Positions 1-6,795 of a DNA stretch of 64,000 nt are shown here, piece by piece. The notes under the pieces are model-generated. The model had not been told where the DNA came from. It did no database searches and saw only the letters and a list, made by a program, of their open reading frames with translations. The position numbers were made by a program, and so were the translations under genes. The DNA is from Acidovorax sp. NB1. GTDB taxonomy: Bacteria > Pseudomonadota > Gammaproteobacteria > Burkholderiales > Burkholderiaceae_C. Position 1 is the stretch's first letter. Each line of letters starts with the position of its first letter. Where the stretch lies: contig NZ_BJHU01000021.1 in assembly GCF_005405905.1 (NCBI RefSeq), forward strand, positions 434,001 through 498,000, written 5' to 3'.

Positions 1-2
1 GC

Positions 3-758
3 GTGTTCTTCGGCCTGCAGATGCTCTCACCCGACCTGGCGCAGGCCATGGACGCCGTCGAGGAAGAAGGCAAGAAAGCCCCCATGCCCAGCTTCACCCC
101 GGCCATGGGCGGCTTGCTGCTGCTGGGCCCGGTGCTGTCGATCCTGTGTTTCATCCGGCTGGAATACAACTTCAAGAGCCTGCTGGTGCTCAAGGCCCAG
201 ATCGGCGCCGAAAAAGGCCGCTGGAAGCCGGTCTACATGGACTTTGTGAAGATCTGGCTGGCCACTGTGGCCGTGTTCATCCTGTGTGTGGTGGGCATCG
301 CCGCCCTGGTGGGCGTGCTCGCGGGCAGCTCCATCGCGCTGATGGCCAGCCAGAGCGAGCGCATGGGCCTGTGGATGATCGTGGTGGGCATCGTGGCTGC
401 CGTGGTGGGTTTCTTCATGCTGATCCTGGCCTCGGCCCCCGCCCGGGCCTACCGTGAGGCGCGCATGTTCCAGCTCATGTGGAACAACATCGGCGTGAGC
501 CATGTGGCCCGCTTCAAAAGCCGCCTCAAGAGCAGCAGCTATGTGTGGCTGCGCATCAAGAACATCCTGCTCACCCTGCTCACGCTGGGCCTGTACCGCC
601 CGTTTGCGCGGGTGAGTGAATACCGCATGAAGGTCGAGTCCGTCACCCTGCACGTCAAGGGTGGCGTGGAACAGGTGGCCGGTGCCATGGTGCGCCAGCA
701 GCAGGGCGGCCTGGGCGATGCGCTGGCAGATGCTGCTGGCCTCGACCTCATCGGTTGA
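3..758 (+). CDS. DUF898 (YjgN-like) membrane protein, 5'-truncated
   Basis: The C-terminal 251 residues of an inner-membrane protein of unknown function. The reading frame is open at the left edge, so the GTG at position 3 is probably internal. There are three hydrophobic segments, at about residues 33-52, 82-110 and 122-145. The C-terminal block, with NNIGVSHVARFKSRLKS followed by a hydrophobic stretch containing LLTLGLYRPFAR, has the organisation of the DUF898/YjgN family, in which a cytoplasmic NxTxxGxHxFxS-type motif precedes a last membrane helix. The next gene (M48 peptidase) begins 2 bases after the stop, so the two are very likely co-transcribed. The family assignment is by pattern recognition; the function is unknown. 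Confidence 0.75.
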   Translation: MFFGLQMLSPDLAQAMDAVEEEGKKAPMPSFTPAMGGLLLLGPVLSILCFIRLEYNFKSLLVLKAQIGAEKGRWKPVYMDFVKIWLATVAVFILCVVGIAALVGVLAGSSIALMASQSERMGLWMIVVGIVAAVVGFFMLILASAPARAYREARMFQLMWNNIGVSHVARFKSRLKSSSYVWLRIKNILLTLLTLGLYRPFARVSEYRMKVESVTLHVKGGVEQVAGAMVRQQQGGLGDALADAAGLDLIG

Positions 759-760
759 GC

Positions 761-2011
761 ATGTCGGCATCCGAGCACACCACCCTGGTCCCAGGGCGCT
801 GGTTTGACGGCCAGAGCAGCAAGGCCCGGCATGTGATGGTGAGCCTGCGACCCACGCCGCAGGGTCCATCGCTGGTGCTGCACCCGCTTTCGCAGCCCGG
901 AGCCGAGCCCGTGGTCTTTGCCTGGAAACAGGTGGGCTGGCCCGAAGCCTGGAACGAGCGCAAGCCCCAGCCCCGCGTGGTCGTGGATCTGCGCGACCAT
1001 GGCAGCGTAGAGATCGACGCCGTGACCGAATGGCGCGTCGCCCTGGCCGCTGCAGGCGAACGCCCCGGCATCGCACAACGCATGCAGACCCGCTGGCCCG
1101 TACTGCTGGGCGTGACGGCCGCCGCCGTCATCGGCCTCACGCTGTTCTACCGCTACGGCACGCCCTGGGCCGCCACGCAGCTCACACGGTTTGTGCCCCT
1201 GGGCTGGGAAACCAGCGTGGCCGAGAACGTGCTCCAGCAGATGGACAACGGCACCTTGAAGCCCAGCAAGCTCCCCAAGGAGCGGCAGCAGCAACTCCAG
1301 GCACGCTTTAATACATTGGTGCAACAAGCCCCCGCCACGCTGCACCGCTACGCACAGTACAACCCGCCCCTGTCACTGGAGTTCCGCTCGGGCATGGGCG
1401 CCAACGCCTTTGCCCTGCCCGGCGGCAAGATCGTGATGACCGATGGCATTGTGAAAGCCGCCGCCGACAAGGGCCTGCCCGACGACGCCCTGGTGGGCGT
1501 GCTGGCCCACGAGATCGGCCATGTCGTGCACCGCCACACCACCCGCATGGTGGTGGAGCAAGGCGTGCTCAACGTCGGCCTGGGCCTTGCACTGGGAGAC
1601 GTGTCGGCCATTGTCTCCACCGGGGCCTCGGTGATGACGGGCCTGGCCTACAGCCGCAGCCACGAGCGCGAAGCCGACTGCTACGCCATCGCCCTCATGC
1701 GCCACACCGCGCTGCCCACGGCGCCCATGGGCAAGCTGCTGCTGGCCATTGCGCGTGACGAGGAAGACGAAGAGAGCAAGGACAAGGGCAGCGACAAGGA
1801 CAAAAAAGCGGCCGGCGACAACCCAGCCGATGCTGCCCACGCCCCCACGCCCCAATCCGCCGCCAGCGCACCCGACGCCACACGCAAACGCAAGCTGGGC
1901 CAGGAGGCCGAATCCCACCCGGTCTGGTCGCTGCTCAGCAGCCACCCCGAGACGGTGAAACGCGCCACCGAACTGGAGCAAGGGCATGCGCCGCACTGCG
2001 CCAAAAATTGA
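761..2011 (+). CDS. M48-family zinc metallopeptidase
   Basis: A membrane-anchored metalloprotease of the M48 (HtpX/Ste24/BepA) class. The N-terminal ~105 residues look like a small beta-rich domain. One hydrophobic segment follows at about residues 110-130 (VLLGVTAAAVIGLTLFY), and then the peptidase domain. The zinc motif HEIGH is at residues 250-254, and a downstream SHEREADCYA block supplies the third ligand, a glutamate. Between the catalytic core and the C-terminus is a charged low-complexity stretch rich in Asp, Glu and Lys (about residues 330-355). The ATG at 761 was preferred to an in-frame TTG at 755 that overlaps the previous stop. The gene is coupled to the upstream DUF898 gene. Its substrate is not evident. 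Confidence 0.88.
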   Translation: MSASEHTTLVPGRWFDGQSSKARHVMVSLRPTPQGPSLVLHPLSQPGAEPVVFAWKQVGWPEAWNERKPQPRVVVDLRDHGSVEIDAVTEWRVALAAAGERPGIAQRMQTRWPVLLGVTAAAVIGLTLFYRYGTPWAATQLTRFVPLGWETSVAENVLQQMDNGTLKPSKLPKERQQQLQARFNTLVQQAPATLHRYAQYNPPLSLEFRSGMGANAFALPGGKIVMTDGIVKAAADKGLPDDALVGVLAHEIGHVVHRHTTRMVVEQGVLNVGLGLALGDVSAIVSTGASVMTGLAYSRSHEREADCYAIALMRHTALPTAPMGKLLLAIARDEEDEESKDKGSDKDKKAAGDNPADAAHAPTPQSAASAPDATRKRKLGQEAESHPVWSLLSSHPETVKRATELEQGHAPHCAKN

Positions 2012-2080
2012 ATGAATGGTTGAAAGCGGTGCCCAGGGCGGGCACCGCACCCGCGTGCCAGCGCGGGACAAAAAATAAAG

Positions 2081-2421
2081 TGTGAAGCACGCCGATAAGC
2101 CGGATTCTGTGCACCACGGTTGCCCGCAGTGTGACCGCCATTAATCTGGGCCGGGTGTCGCCACCACGGCTCGGTGCTACCTACCCGCCAGCTCTGCGGA
2201 ACCACATCAACGCTGGCCTACTTGGTATTGCTGCGCGTAGAGATTGCCCGTTTCACCCCCGGTGGTTTGCCTTGCGGCACTCCCCCGGGACTCGTCTCTG
2301 TTGCTCTGATCCTCACCTCACGGTGGGCAGCCGTTAGCTGCTACGCTGTCCTGTGCAGTCCGGACGTTCCTCCAGTGCCTGGTTTCCCAGATTGCACCAG
2401 CGGCGGTCTGGCGTGCTTCAC
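2081..2421 (-). ncRNA. rnpB: RNase P RNA (class A)
   Basis: The catalytic RNA of RNase P, which removes 5' leaders from pre-tRNAs. On the minus strand it opens with GTGAAGCACGCCAGAC and closes with GGCTTATCGGCGTGCTTCAC, so the two ends pair to form helix P1. Conserved core blocks are present: GAGGAACGTCCGGACTGC near the 5' end (the counterpart of GAGGAAAGTCCGGGCTC), GGGGTGAAACGG in the middle, and ACAGAATCCGGCTTATCGG near the 3' end. The length of about 340 nt is normal for betaproteobacteria. A T-rich run (2068-2080) directly after the 3' end could terminate transcription together with P1. The exact ends are estimates. Confidence 0.95.
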
Positions 2422-2428
2422 AAGCGAG

Positions 2429-2434
2429 ATTATC
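2429..2434 (-). promoter_or_regulatory. Putative -10 box of rnpB, overlapping the rtcR stop codon
   Basis: On the minus strand the hexamer GATAAT lies 7 bases before the expected rnpB 5' end, the right place for a sigma-70 -10 element. It contains the TAA stop codon of rtcR. No convincing -35 box at 16-18 bases was found; a TTGGGA about 20 bases upstream is the closest. This is an inference from position and consensus. Confidence 0.45.
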
Positions 2435-4064
2435 GCCCAGCACCCGATGCCCGCTCCCAATCCAGCCCAAATCGCGCCAGGTACTTGCGCAGCCGATCCG
2501 CATCGTTGACCACGGTGCGCTGCGTGCGCGAGGCCTGGAACAGCACGCGCCCCGCGTCCGACAAGGTGCGGGACTGGCGGCAGACCTGCAGTACGGCGGC
2601 CAATTGCAACTGGTCGAAGAGGTCCATGGACTCCACCACCTCGTCCCCCAGCAAAGCCTCGAGTTCGTCGCGCCCTACCGCGCCTGCGACGGGAGCCAGG
2701 CCATGGCGCGCGTCGCTTGCGGCCTGCCACAGCCAGCTCAGACGGGCGATCTCGGCCTCCACCAGCGGCAGGCCGATGCGTCCGCTGTCTGCAAGCGTGG
2801 CCAGGCGCGTGACACTGGCCGACAGGTCGCGGAAGTTGCCGGTCCACAGCGCTTCGGGCGACTGTGCATAGCGCAAGTAGGCGGCGCGCGCCTCGTTGGA
2901 AAAGCGCACGCTGCGGCCCAGCTCTTCGCCCGCGCGCTGCAGCAGGTGGTCCACGTTGGGCTCGATGTCTTCGGGCCGCTGGGCCAGGCCAGGCAGCACA
3001 TAGCTCCAGAGGTTGATGCGCGCAAACAGGTCTTCGCGAAAGCGCCCGGCTGCCACCTCGGTGCGCAGGTCGCGGTTGGTGCCGGCCACCAACTGAAAAT
3101 CGCTCTCCACCTCGCGGTCGCTGCCCAGGGGGTAGAAGCGCTTTTCTTCCACGGCCTTGAGCAGCATGGCCTGCTCATCCGGGCCCAGCTCGCCAATCTC
3201 GTCGAGGAACAGCACGCCCTTGTGCGCCGTGCGCAGCAGGCCCGCGCGGTCGGCCGCCGCGCCGGTGAACGAACCTTTCTTGTGGCCAAACAGCGTGGAC
3301 GCCGCGCCGTCACCATGCAGCGTGGCGCAGTTCACTTCCACAAACTCGCCCTCCACCTGGTGGCGCGCCTTCTTCAGTTCGTACATGCGCCGCGCCAGGT
3401 GTGACTTGCCCGCGCCCGTGGGCCCAGTGAACAGGATGGGCGCGCGCGAACGCACTGCCACCCGCTCCACCTCGTCGATCAGCGCATTGAAGCGGGCATT
3501 GCGCGTGGCAATGCCGCTTTTGAGGAACTGCACCGCGTTCTGCTGCTCGGCGCCAAAGCGCTGCGCGATCACGTCGTAGCGCGACAGGTCCAGGTCGATC
3601 AGCGTGTAGCTGCCCGGGTCGCCGATGCGCTGGCGCTTGGGGGGCGAGGTCTGCACCAGCACGCCCGGAATGCGGCGCGACTCCACCAGCAAAAACAGGC
3701 AGATCTGCGCGACATGCGTGCCCGTGGTGATGTGCGTCCAGTACGCCTCGCGCTCGGTGTCAAACCGGTAGGCCTGCGTCCAGTCGTACAGCTGGGCATA
3801 GACCTCGCCAAAGTCCCAGGGGTCGGCGATGGGCAGCGGCACCAGGTTCACCGTGGTCTCGGGCGAGGCGGTGGCCATGTCCGCACGCACCTGGTGGGCC
3901 AGCTCGCGGTGCGGCGGGGTGTAGAGCAGTTCCAGCCGCTCGATCACCACGTCCTCATGCTGCACCAGGGACACGGTGGGACGCCATTTCTCCCACCGGC
4001 CAGCGCCCTTGCCAGAGTCCAGCTGGGTGCCCAGGAAGCCGATGACCACCTTGTTTTTGCGCAT
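2430..4064 (-). CDS. rtcR: Sigma-54-dependent regulator of RNA repair operon, RtcR
   Basis: A bacterial enhancer-binding protein that in characterised species activates the rtcBA RNA-repair operon from a sigma-54 promoter after RNA damage. The N-terminal ~185 residues form the RtcR regulatory domain, described in the literature as CARF-like; a TTGTHVAQI loop at residues 113-121 fits a nucleotide-binding CARF motif. The AAA+ core has Walker A GPTGAGKS (214-221), the sigma-54 contact loop GSFTGA (264-269, Ser where GAFTGA is usual) and Walker B VLFLDE (284-289). The C-terminal region is the likely DNA-binding part. At 544 residues it is close to the family size. It is divergent from the slipin-rtcBA operon, as expected for its regulator. 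Confidence 0.95.
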   Translation of the reverse strand: MRKNKVVIGFLGTQLDSGKGAGRWEKWRPTVSLVQHEDVVIERLELLYTPPHRELAHQVRADMATASPETTVNLVPLPIADPWDFGEVYAQLYDWTQAYRFDTEREAYWTHITTGTHVAQICLFLLVESRRIPGVLVQTSPPKRQRIGDPGSYTLIDLDLSRYDVIAQRFGAEQQNAVQFLKSGIATRNARFNALIDEVERVAVRSRAPILFTGPTGAGKSHLARRMYELKKARHQVEGEFVEVNCATLHGDGAASTLFGHKKGSFTGAAADRAGLLRTAHKGVLFLDEIGELGPDEQAMLLKAVEEKRFYPLGSDREVESDFQLVAGTNRDLRTEVAAGRFREDLFARINLWSYVLPGLAQRPEDIEPNVDHLLQRAGEELGRSVRFSNEARAAYLRYAQSPEALWTGNFRDLSASVTRLATLADSGRIGLPLVEAEIARLSWLWQAASDARHGLAPVAGAVGRDELEALLGDEVVESMDLFDQLQLAAVLQVCRQSRTLSDAGRVLFQASRTQRTVVNDADRLRKYLARFGLDWERASGAGR

Positions 4065-4079
4065 GTATTTTTGTCTATT

Positions 4080-4101
4080 TAACTAGCTTTCATTCTAGTT
4101 A
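4080..4101. promoter_or_regulatory. Inverted repeat, candidate RtcR enhancer site
   Basis: A perfect 7-bp inverted repeat, TAACTAG-N8-CTAGTTA, starts 16 bases upstream of the rtcR start codon. It lies about 100 bp upstream of the sigma-54 promoter at 4197, a normal distance for a sigma-54 activator binding site. The symmetry is seen in the sequence; assigning it to RtcR is inference. Confidence 0.5.
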
Positions 4102-4161
4102 TTTTGACATATGCATACCGCCCCAATCTCGTGCAATAGAAAATATCTCCATAAAAATCAA

Positions 4162-4198
4162 CAGCTTGCGCAAATTAAATGCCACTCACTGCAAGCTG
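4162..4198. repeat. 8-bp inverted repeat abutting the sigma-54 promoter
   Basis: CAGCTTGC (4162-4169) and its exact reverse complement GCAAGCTG (4191-4198) are separated by 21 bases. The right arm runs into the -24 element. It could be an operator or the arms of a DNA loop. Nothing links it to a specific protein. Confidence 0.35.
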
Positions 4199-4212
4199 GC
4201 ACACATCTGGCA
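4197..4212 (+). promoter_or_regulatory. Sigma-54 (-24/-12) promoter of the slipin-rtcBA operon
   Basis: TGGCAC-N5-TGGCA matches the sigma-54 consensus TGGCAC-N5-TTGCA at all positions but one, with GG at 4198-4199 and GC at 4210-4211 exactly 12 bases apart. Transcription would start near 4222-4224. The divergent neighbour is a sigma-54 activator (RtcR), which supports the call. The transcript would carry the tRNA-like modules before the slipin gene. Confidence 0.8.
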
Positions 4213-4351
4213 ATAGAAAAAGCATCCAGCGCAAGCGGTGACCGCTCACAGGCCGGGGTTAGGACAGCCGTCTGCCCCGCCGGTGCCGGGCCTCCGGGGC
4301 CTTCGGGTTCTGTCGATGTTCTGCATGCCGCACATCGCAAACGCTGGGTAT

Positions 4352-4413
4352 TGGCAAGGTCTTGGTGACGCCTCGCAAGAGGAGATGCCGGGTTCGACTC
4401 CCGGCTTGCCACC
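4352..4413 (+). ncRNA. tRNA-like RNA module 1 (GCAA tetraloop instead of anticodon loop)
   Basis: This folds as a reduced tRNA. A perfect 7-bp acceptor stem pairs TGGCAAG (4352-4358) with CTTGCCA (4405-4411). A mini D-arm is GTC-TTGGT-GAC (4359-4369), keeping the GG that contacts the T-loop. A canonical T-arm is CCGGG-TTCGACT-CCCGG (4388-4404) with a 7-nt T-loop. Where the anticodon arm should be there is only CCTC-GCAA-GAGG (4371-4382), a 4-bp stem with a GNRA tetraloop, so no anticodon exists and it cannot decode. The element resembles the tRNA-mimicking domain of bacterial Y RNAs (YrlA), known beside Ro and rtcBA genes. Pairing is read from the sequence; the Y-RNA relationship is inference. 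Confidence 0.75.
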
Positions 4414-4476
4414 TTTGGTAGCTCATTGGTAGAGCAACCTCGCAAGAGGTCTGTAGCAGGTTCGACTCCTGCCCAT
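4414..4476 (+). ncRNA. tRNA-like RNA module 2 (GCAA tetraloop instead of anticodon loop)
   Basis: This second tRNA-like module begins directly after module 1. It has a full D-arm GCTC-ATTGGTA-GAGC (4421-4435), a 5-bp stem closed by a tetraloop, ACCTC-GCAA-GAGGT (4437-4450), in place of the anticodon arm, and a T-arm GCAGG-TTCGACT-CCTGC (4456-4472). The acceptor stem is weak: only three pairs (4416-4418 with 4473-4475) can form. The CCTCGCAAGAGG element and the T-loop are identical to those of module 1, which suggests duplication or selection. A tRNA-finding program might report it as a degenerate tRNA, but there is no anticodon loop. Confidence 0.72.
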
Positions 4477-4480
4477 TACT

Positions 4481-4562
4481 CCGGCCGCAAGGCTGGAACT
4501 TTGTACCGGTCGAAAGACCACCCGCCGAACGCGGGGAGAGGCCCCGAGGTTGCGCCGCAACC
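4481..4562 (+). ncRNA. Array of short hairpins in the rtc operon leader
   Basis: Four consecutive small stem-loops follow the tRNA-like modules. They are CCGGCC-GCAA-GGCTGG (4481-4496, one G-U pair), GGTC-GAAA-GACC (4508-4519), CCCGC-CGAAC-GCGGG (4521-4535) and GGTTGC-GCC-GCAACC (4548-4562). Two of the loops are GNRA tetraloops like those in the modules upstream. The array looks like a continuation of one structured RNA and not a terminator, because no T-run follows. Confidence 0.6.
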
Positions 4563-4781
4563 GCAAGGGAGTCACCCCGTCAGCCGGTGGCGGTTTGTGC
4601 CAGCACCCGGCACAGCCCGCGCCCGCAGCCAGCCGCGCTGCCTCCCTTCCCGCTGGGGATGGGGGCAGCCACCACGGCGCACTGCACGGCCCAGGCTGCG
4701 CCCCCTGGCACCCCGCCACTGCTGTAACGGCAACCCGATATGTGACGAGTGACTACAACGAAGAAGAAAGAGGAAAAAGAG
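4563..4781 (+). other. Remainder of the rtc leader, no gene seen
   Basis: This GC-rich stretch lies between the hairpin array and the slipin start. No credible reading frame or further tRNA-like module was seen. The last ~25 bases are purine-rich and contain the slipin ribosome binding site (AGAGG). A transcription terminator is not apparent, so the structured RNA is probably cut from, or remains part of, the operon mRNA. Confidence 0.5.
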
Positions 4782-5924
4782 ATGCTGAAGTTGTTCCAAC
4801 GCGCCACCGTGAAGAAAAACGAACGCGCCCTGCTGCTGCGCAATGGCAGCTTTGACCGCGTGCTGCGCAGCGGCACCTACTGGCTGTTTGCAGGCACCGA
4901 CGATCTGCGCGTGGAGACCTTCGCCCTCGAACAACCCGCCTTCACCCACGGCCTGGCCGAGTACCTGATGGCGCAGGAGCCCGCCGTGGTGGCGGCCGAG
5001 TTTGTGCAGGTGAGCCTGTCGGAAACCGAAGTGGGCCTGCGCAGTGAAAACGGTGTGCTGGTCGAGATCCTGCCCCCTGGCACCCACCGTCTTTATTGGA
5101 AAGGCTTGGTGGATGTGAGCGTGCAAGTGGTGGACTTGCAAGCAGGCGCTGAACTGCCCGCCGCACTGGTGGCGCGATTGACGCAAACCCAGCTGCGCCA
5201 GCGCAGCGTGACCGGATTGGCCGGTGTGCTGCAGGTGCAGGTGCCCGAGTGCCAGTGCGGCCTGCTGACGGTGGATGGCAAGGTGGAACGCCTGCTGGCC
5301 GCAGGCACCTACGCCTTCTGGAAGTACGGCCGCACCGTGGCTGTGGAGCTGGTGGACCTGCGCCTACAAGCCGTGGAAGTGTCGGGCCAGGACATCATGA
5401 CCCGCGACAAGGTGAGCCTGCGCCTGAATCTGTGCGCCACCTACCGCTACACCGATGTGCTGCGCGCCTTTGCCCAGTTGCAAAAGCCTGCCGACCACCT
5501 GTACCGCGAGCTGCAGTTTGCGCTGCGCGCCGCCGTGGGCACCCGCACGCTCGATGAGCTGCTGGAGAACAAGACGGTGATCGACGAGGTGGTGACCGCA
5601 CACATGGCCGCCAAGCTGCAGCCCTATGGCATGCAACTGGAAAGCGTGGGCGTGAAGGACATCGTGCTGCCCGGCGAGATGAAAGCAATCCTGACCCAGG
5701 TAGTGCAAGCCCAGAAGCAGGCCGAGTCCAACGTGATCCGCCGCCGCGAAGAAACCGCCGCCACACGCTCGCTGCTCAACACGGCCAAGGTGATGGAGGA
5801 CAACCCCGTCGCCCTGCGCATGAAAGAGCTGGAGACACTGGAACGCGTGGCCGAACGCATCGACAAGATTTCGGTGTTTGGCGGCCTGGACCAGGTGCTG
5901 AATGGGCTGGTGAAAATGAGATGA
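4782..5924 (+). CDS. Slipin/SPFH-domain protein of the RNA-repair operon
   Basis: An SPFH (stomatin/prohibitin/flotillin) protein of 380 residues that heads the rtc operon. The SPFH domain spans about residues 182-330, with the hallmark DIMTRDKVSLRL (204-215), and is followed by a charged helical tail (KQAESNVIRRREET). The N-terminal half is unusual: it has no clear transmembrane helix. It contains three copies of a short motif ending in GTY/GTH plus an aromatic residue (about 13-36, 82-107 and 156-181). The ATG at 4782 is chosen over an in-frame start at 4749 because AGAGG lies at proper spacing. Slipins are found in rtcBA loci of several bacteria. The role is unknown; a scaffold for the repair enzymes is possible. 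Confidence 0.88.
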   Translation: MLKLFQRATVKKNERALLLRNGSFDRVLRSGTYWLFAGTDDLRVETFALEQPAFTHGLAEYLMAQEPAVVAAEFVQVSLSETEVGLRSENGVLVEILPPGTHRLYWKGLVDVSVQVVDLQAGAELPAALVARLTQTQLRQRSVTGLAGVLQVQVPECQCGLLTVDGKVERLLAAGTYAFWKYGRTVAVELVDLRLQAVEVSGQDIMTRDKVSLRLNLCATYRYTDVLRAFAQLQKPADHLYRELQFALRAAVGTRTLDELLENKTVIDEVVTAHMAAKLQPYGMQLESVGVKDIVLPGEMKAILTQVVQAQKQAESNVIRRREETAATRSLLNTAKVMEDNPVALRMKELETLERVAERIDKISVFGGLDQVLNGLVKMR

Positions 5925-5927
5925 AAG

Positions 5928-6743
5928 ATGAGCATGAAGAAGCAATCGACACCCGCCGCTACCCCGCTGGAAGCCGCCACACAGGCGGTCTACCAGGCCT
6001 TTGCACGCTACGACGCACCGCATGGCCTGCTGGACGTGTGTACTGCCTGCTGCATGGATGCTGAACTGGAACGCGAAATGCGACATCTGCCGCTGCGCCA
6101 ACTGACCCAGAGGCACTTCTACGAGTACAACGATTCGGCCAAGAGCCAGGTGCAGCCCGCAGATGAGATCAAATATCTGGCCCCACGGCTGCTGGAACTG
6201 CTGGCCGAAGGCGCCCGACTGCACCACTCCACCGAGCTGTACCTGGACCGCTTGGGGCGGTGCGAGCCCGGCTCGTTCTCAGCGACGAAACAGGCGGCGC
6301 TGCAGGGCTTTGCGCTGGCGTACTTTGCACAAGGGTTGGAGCAATGGCCCGCCACCAGCGATTCACTCTTCCAGGGCGATAACGCTTTCTCCATTCTGCT
6401 GATGTGGGCCTATGCCCGCGTGCCGCTGGAGCCCCTGCTGCAACACTGGCTGGACTGCGAAAGCGACGCATCGACCCTGAACTTTGTGGACGCGTGCTAT
6501 TGGGACTATGTGTGGAATGCCAACCAGATGGGCAATGCGTTTGCCACGGACCAGGTCGAATACAAACGCACCATGGAGGAATGGCTGAACAGGCCAGCCA
6601 CCAAAGCGCGTTGGACGGAAAAGCTCATGCGGCTGGTGGATGCGGGCCCCACCAGTTCCTGGCTGCCAGCGGGGGCCTTGGACCATCAGTGCTACCCGCT
6701 CCCGGAACGGATCAGCGCGGTCTTTGACGCAATGACGGCATGA
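5928..6743 (+). CDS. Unrecognised protein of the rtc operon
   Basis: A 271-residue soluble protein that I cannot assign to a family. It starts 3 bases after the slipin stop and ends 52 bases before rtcB, so it belongs to the RNA-repair operon. It is mostly helical in appearance and rich in Leu, Ala, Trp and Tyr, with a CTACCMD cluster of three cysteines (about residues 38-44). No signal peptide, membrane segment or nucleotide-binding motif is visible. Its fixed place between a slipin and RtcB suggests a partner of one of them, or a factor that handles damaged RNA. That is guilt by association only. Confidence 0.8.
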   Translation: MSMKKQSTPAATPLEAATQAVYQAFARYDAPHGLLDVCTACCMDAELEREMRHLPLRQLTQRHFYEYNDSAKSQVQPADEIKYLAPRLLELLAEGARLHHSTELYLDRLGRCEPGSFSATKQAALQGFALAYFAQGLEQWPATSDSLFQGDNAFSILLMWAYARVPLEPLLQHWLDCESDASTLNFVDACYWDYVWNANQMGNAFATDQVEYKRTMEEWLNRPATKARWTEKLMRLVDAGPTSSWLPAGALDHQCYPLPERISAVFDAMTA

Positions 6744-6795
6744 CGAACATCGCCGCCAAAAAGAAACACAACGAAGAAACAACGAGAAAAGAACC

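Noticed and set aside
4352..4476. Ordinary or degenerate tRNA genes
   Set aside because: The D- and T-arms are tRNA-like, but both anticodon arms are 4- or 5-bp stems with a GCAA tetraloop; no 7-nt anticodon loop exists, and the same replacement in both copies argues against random decay.
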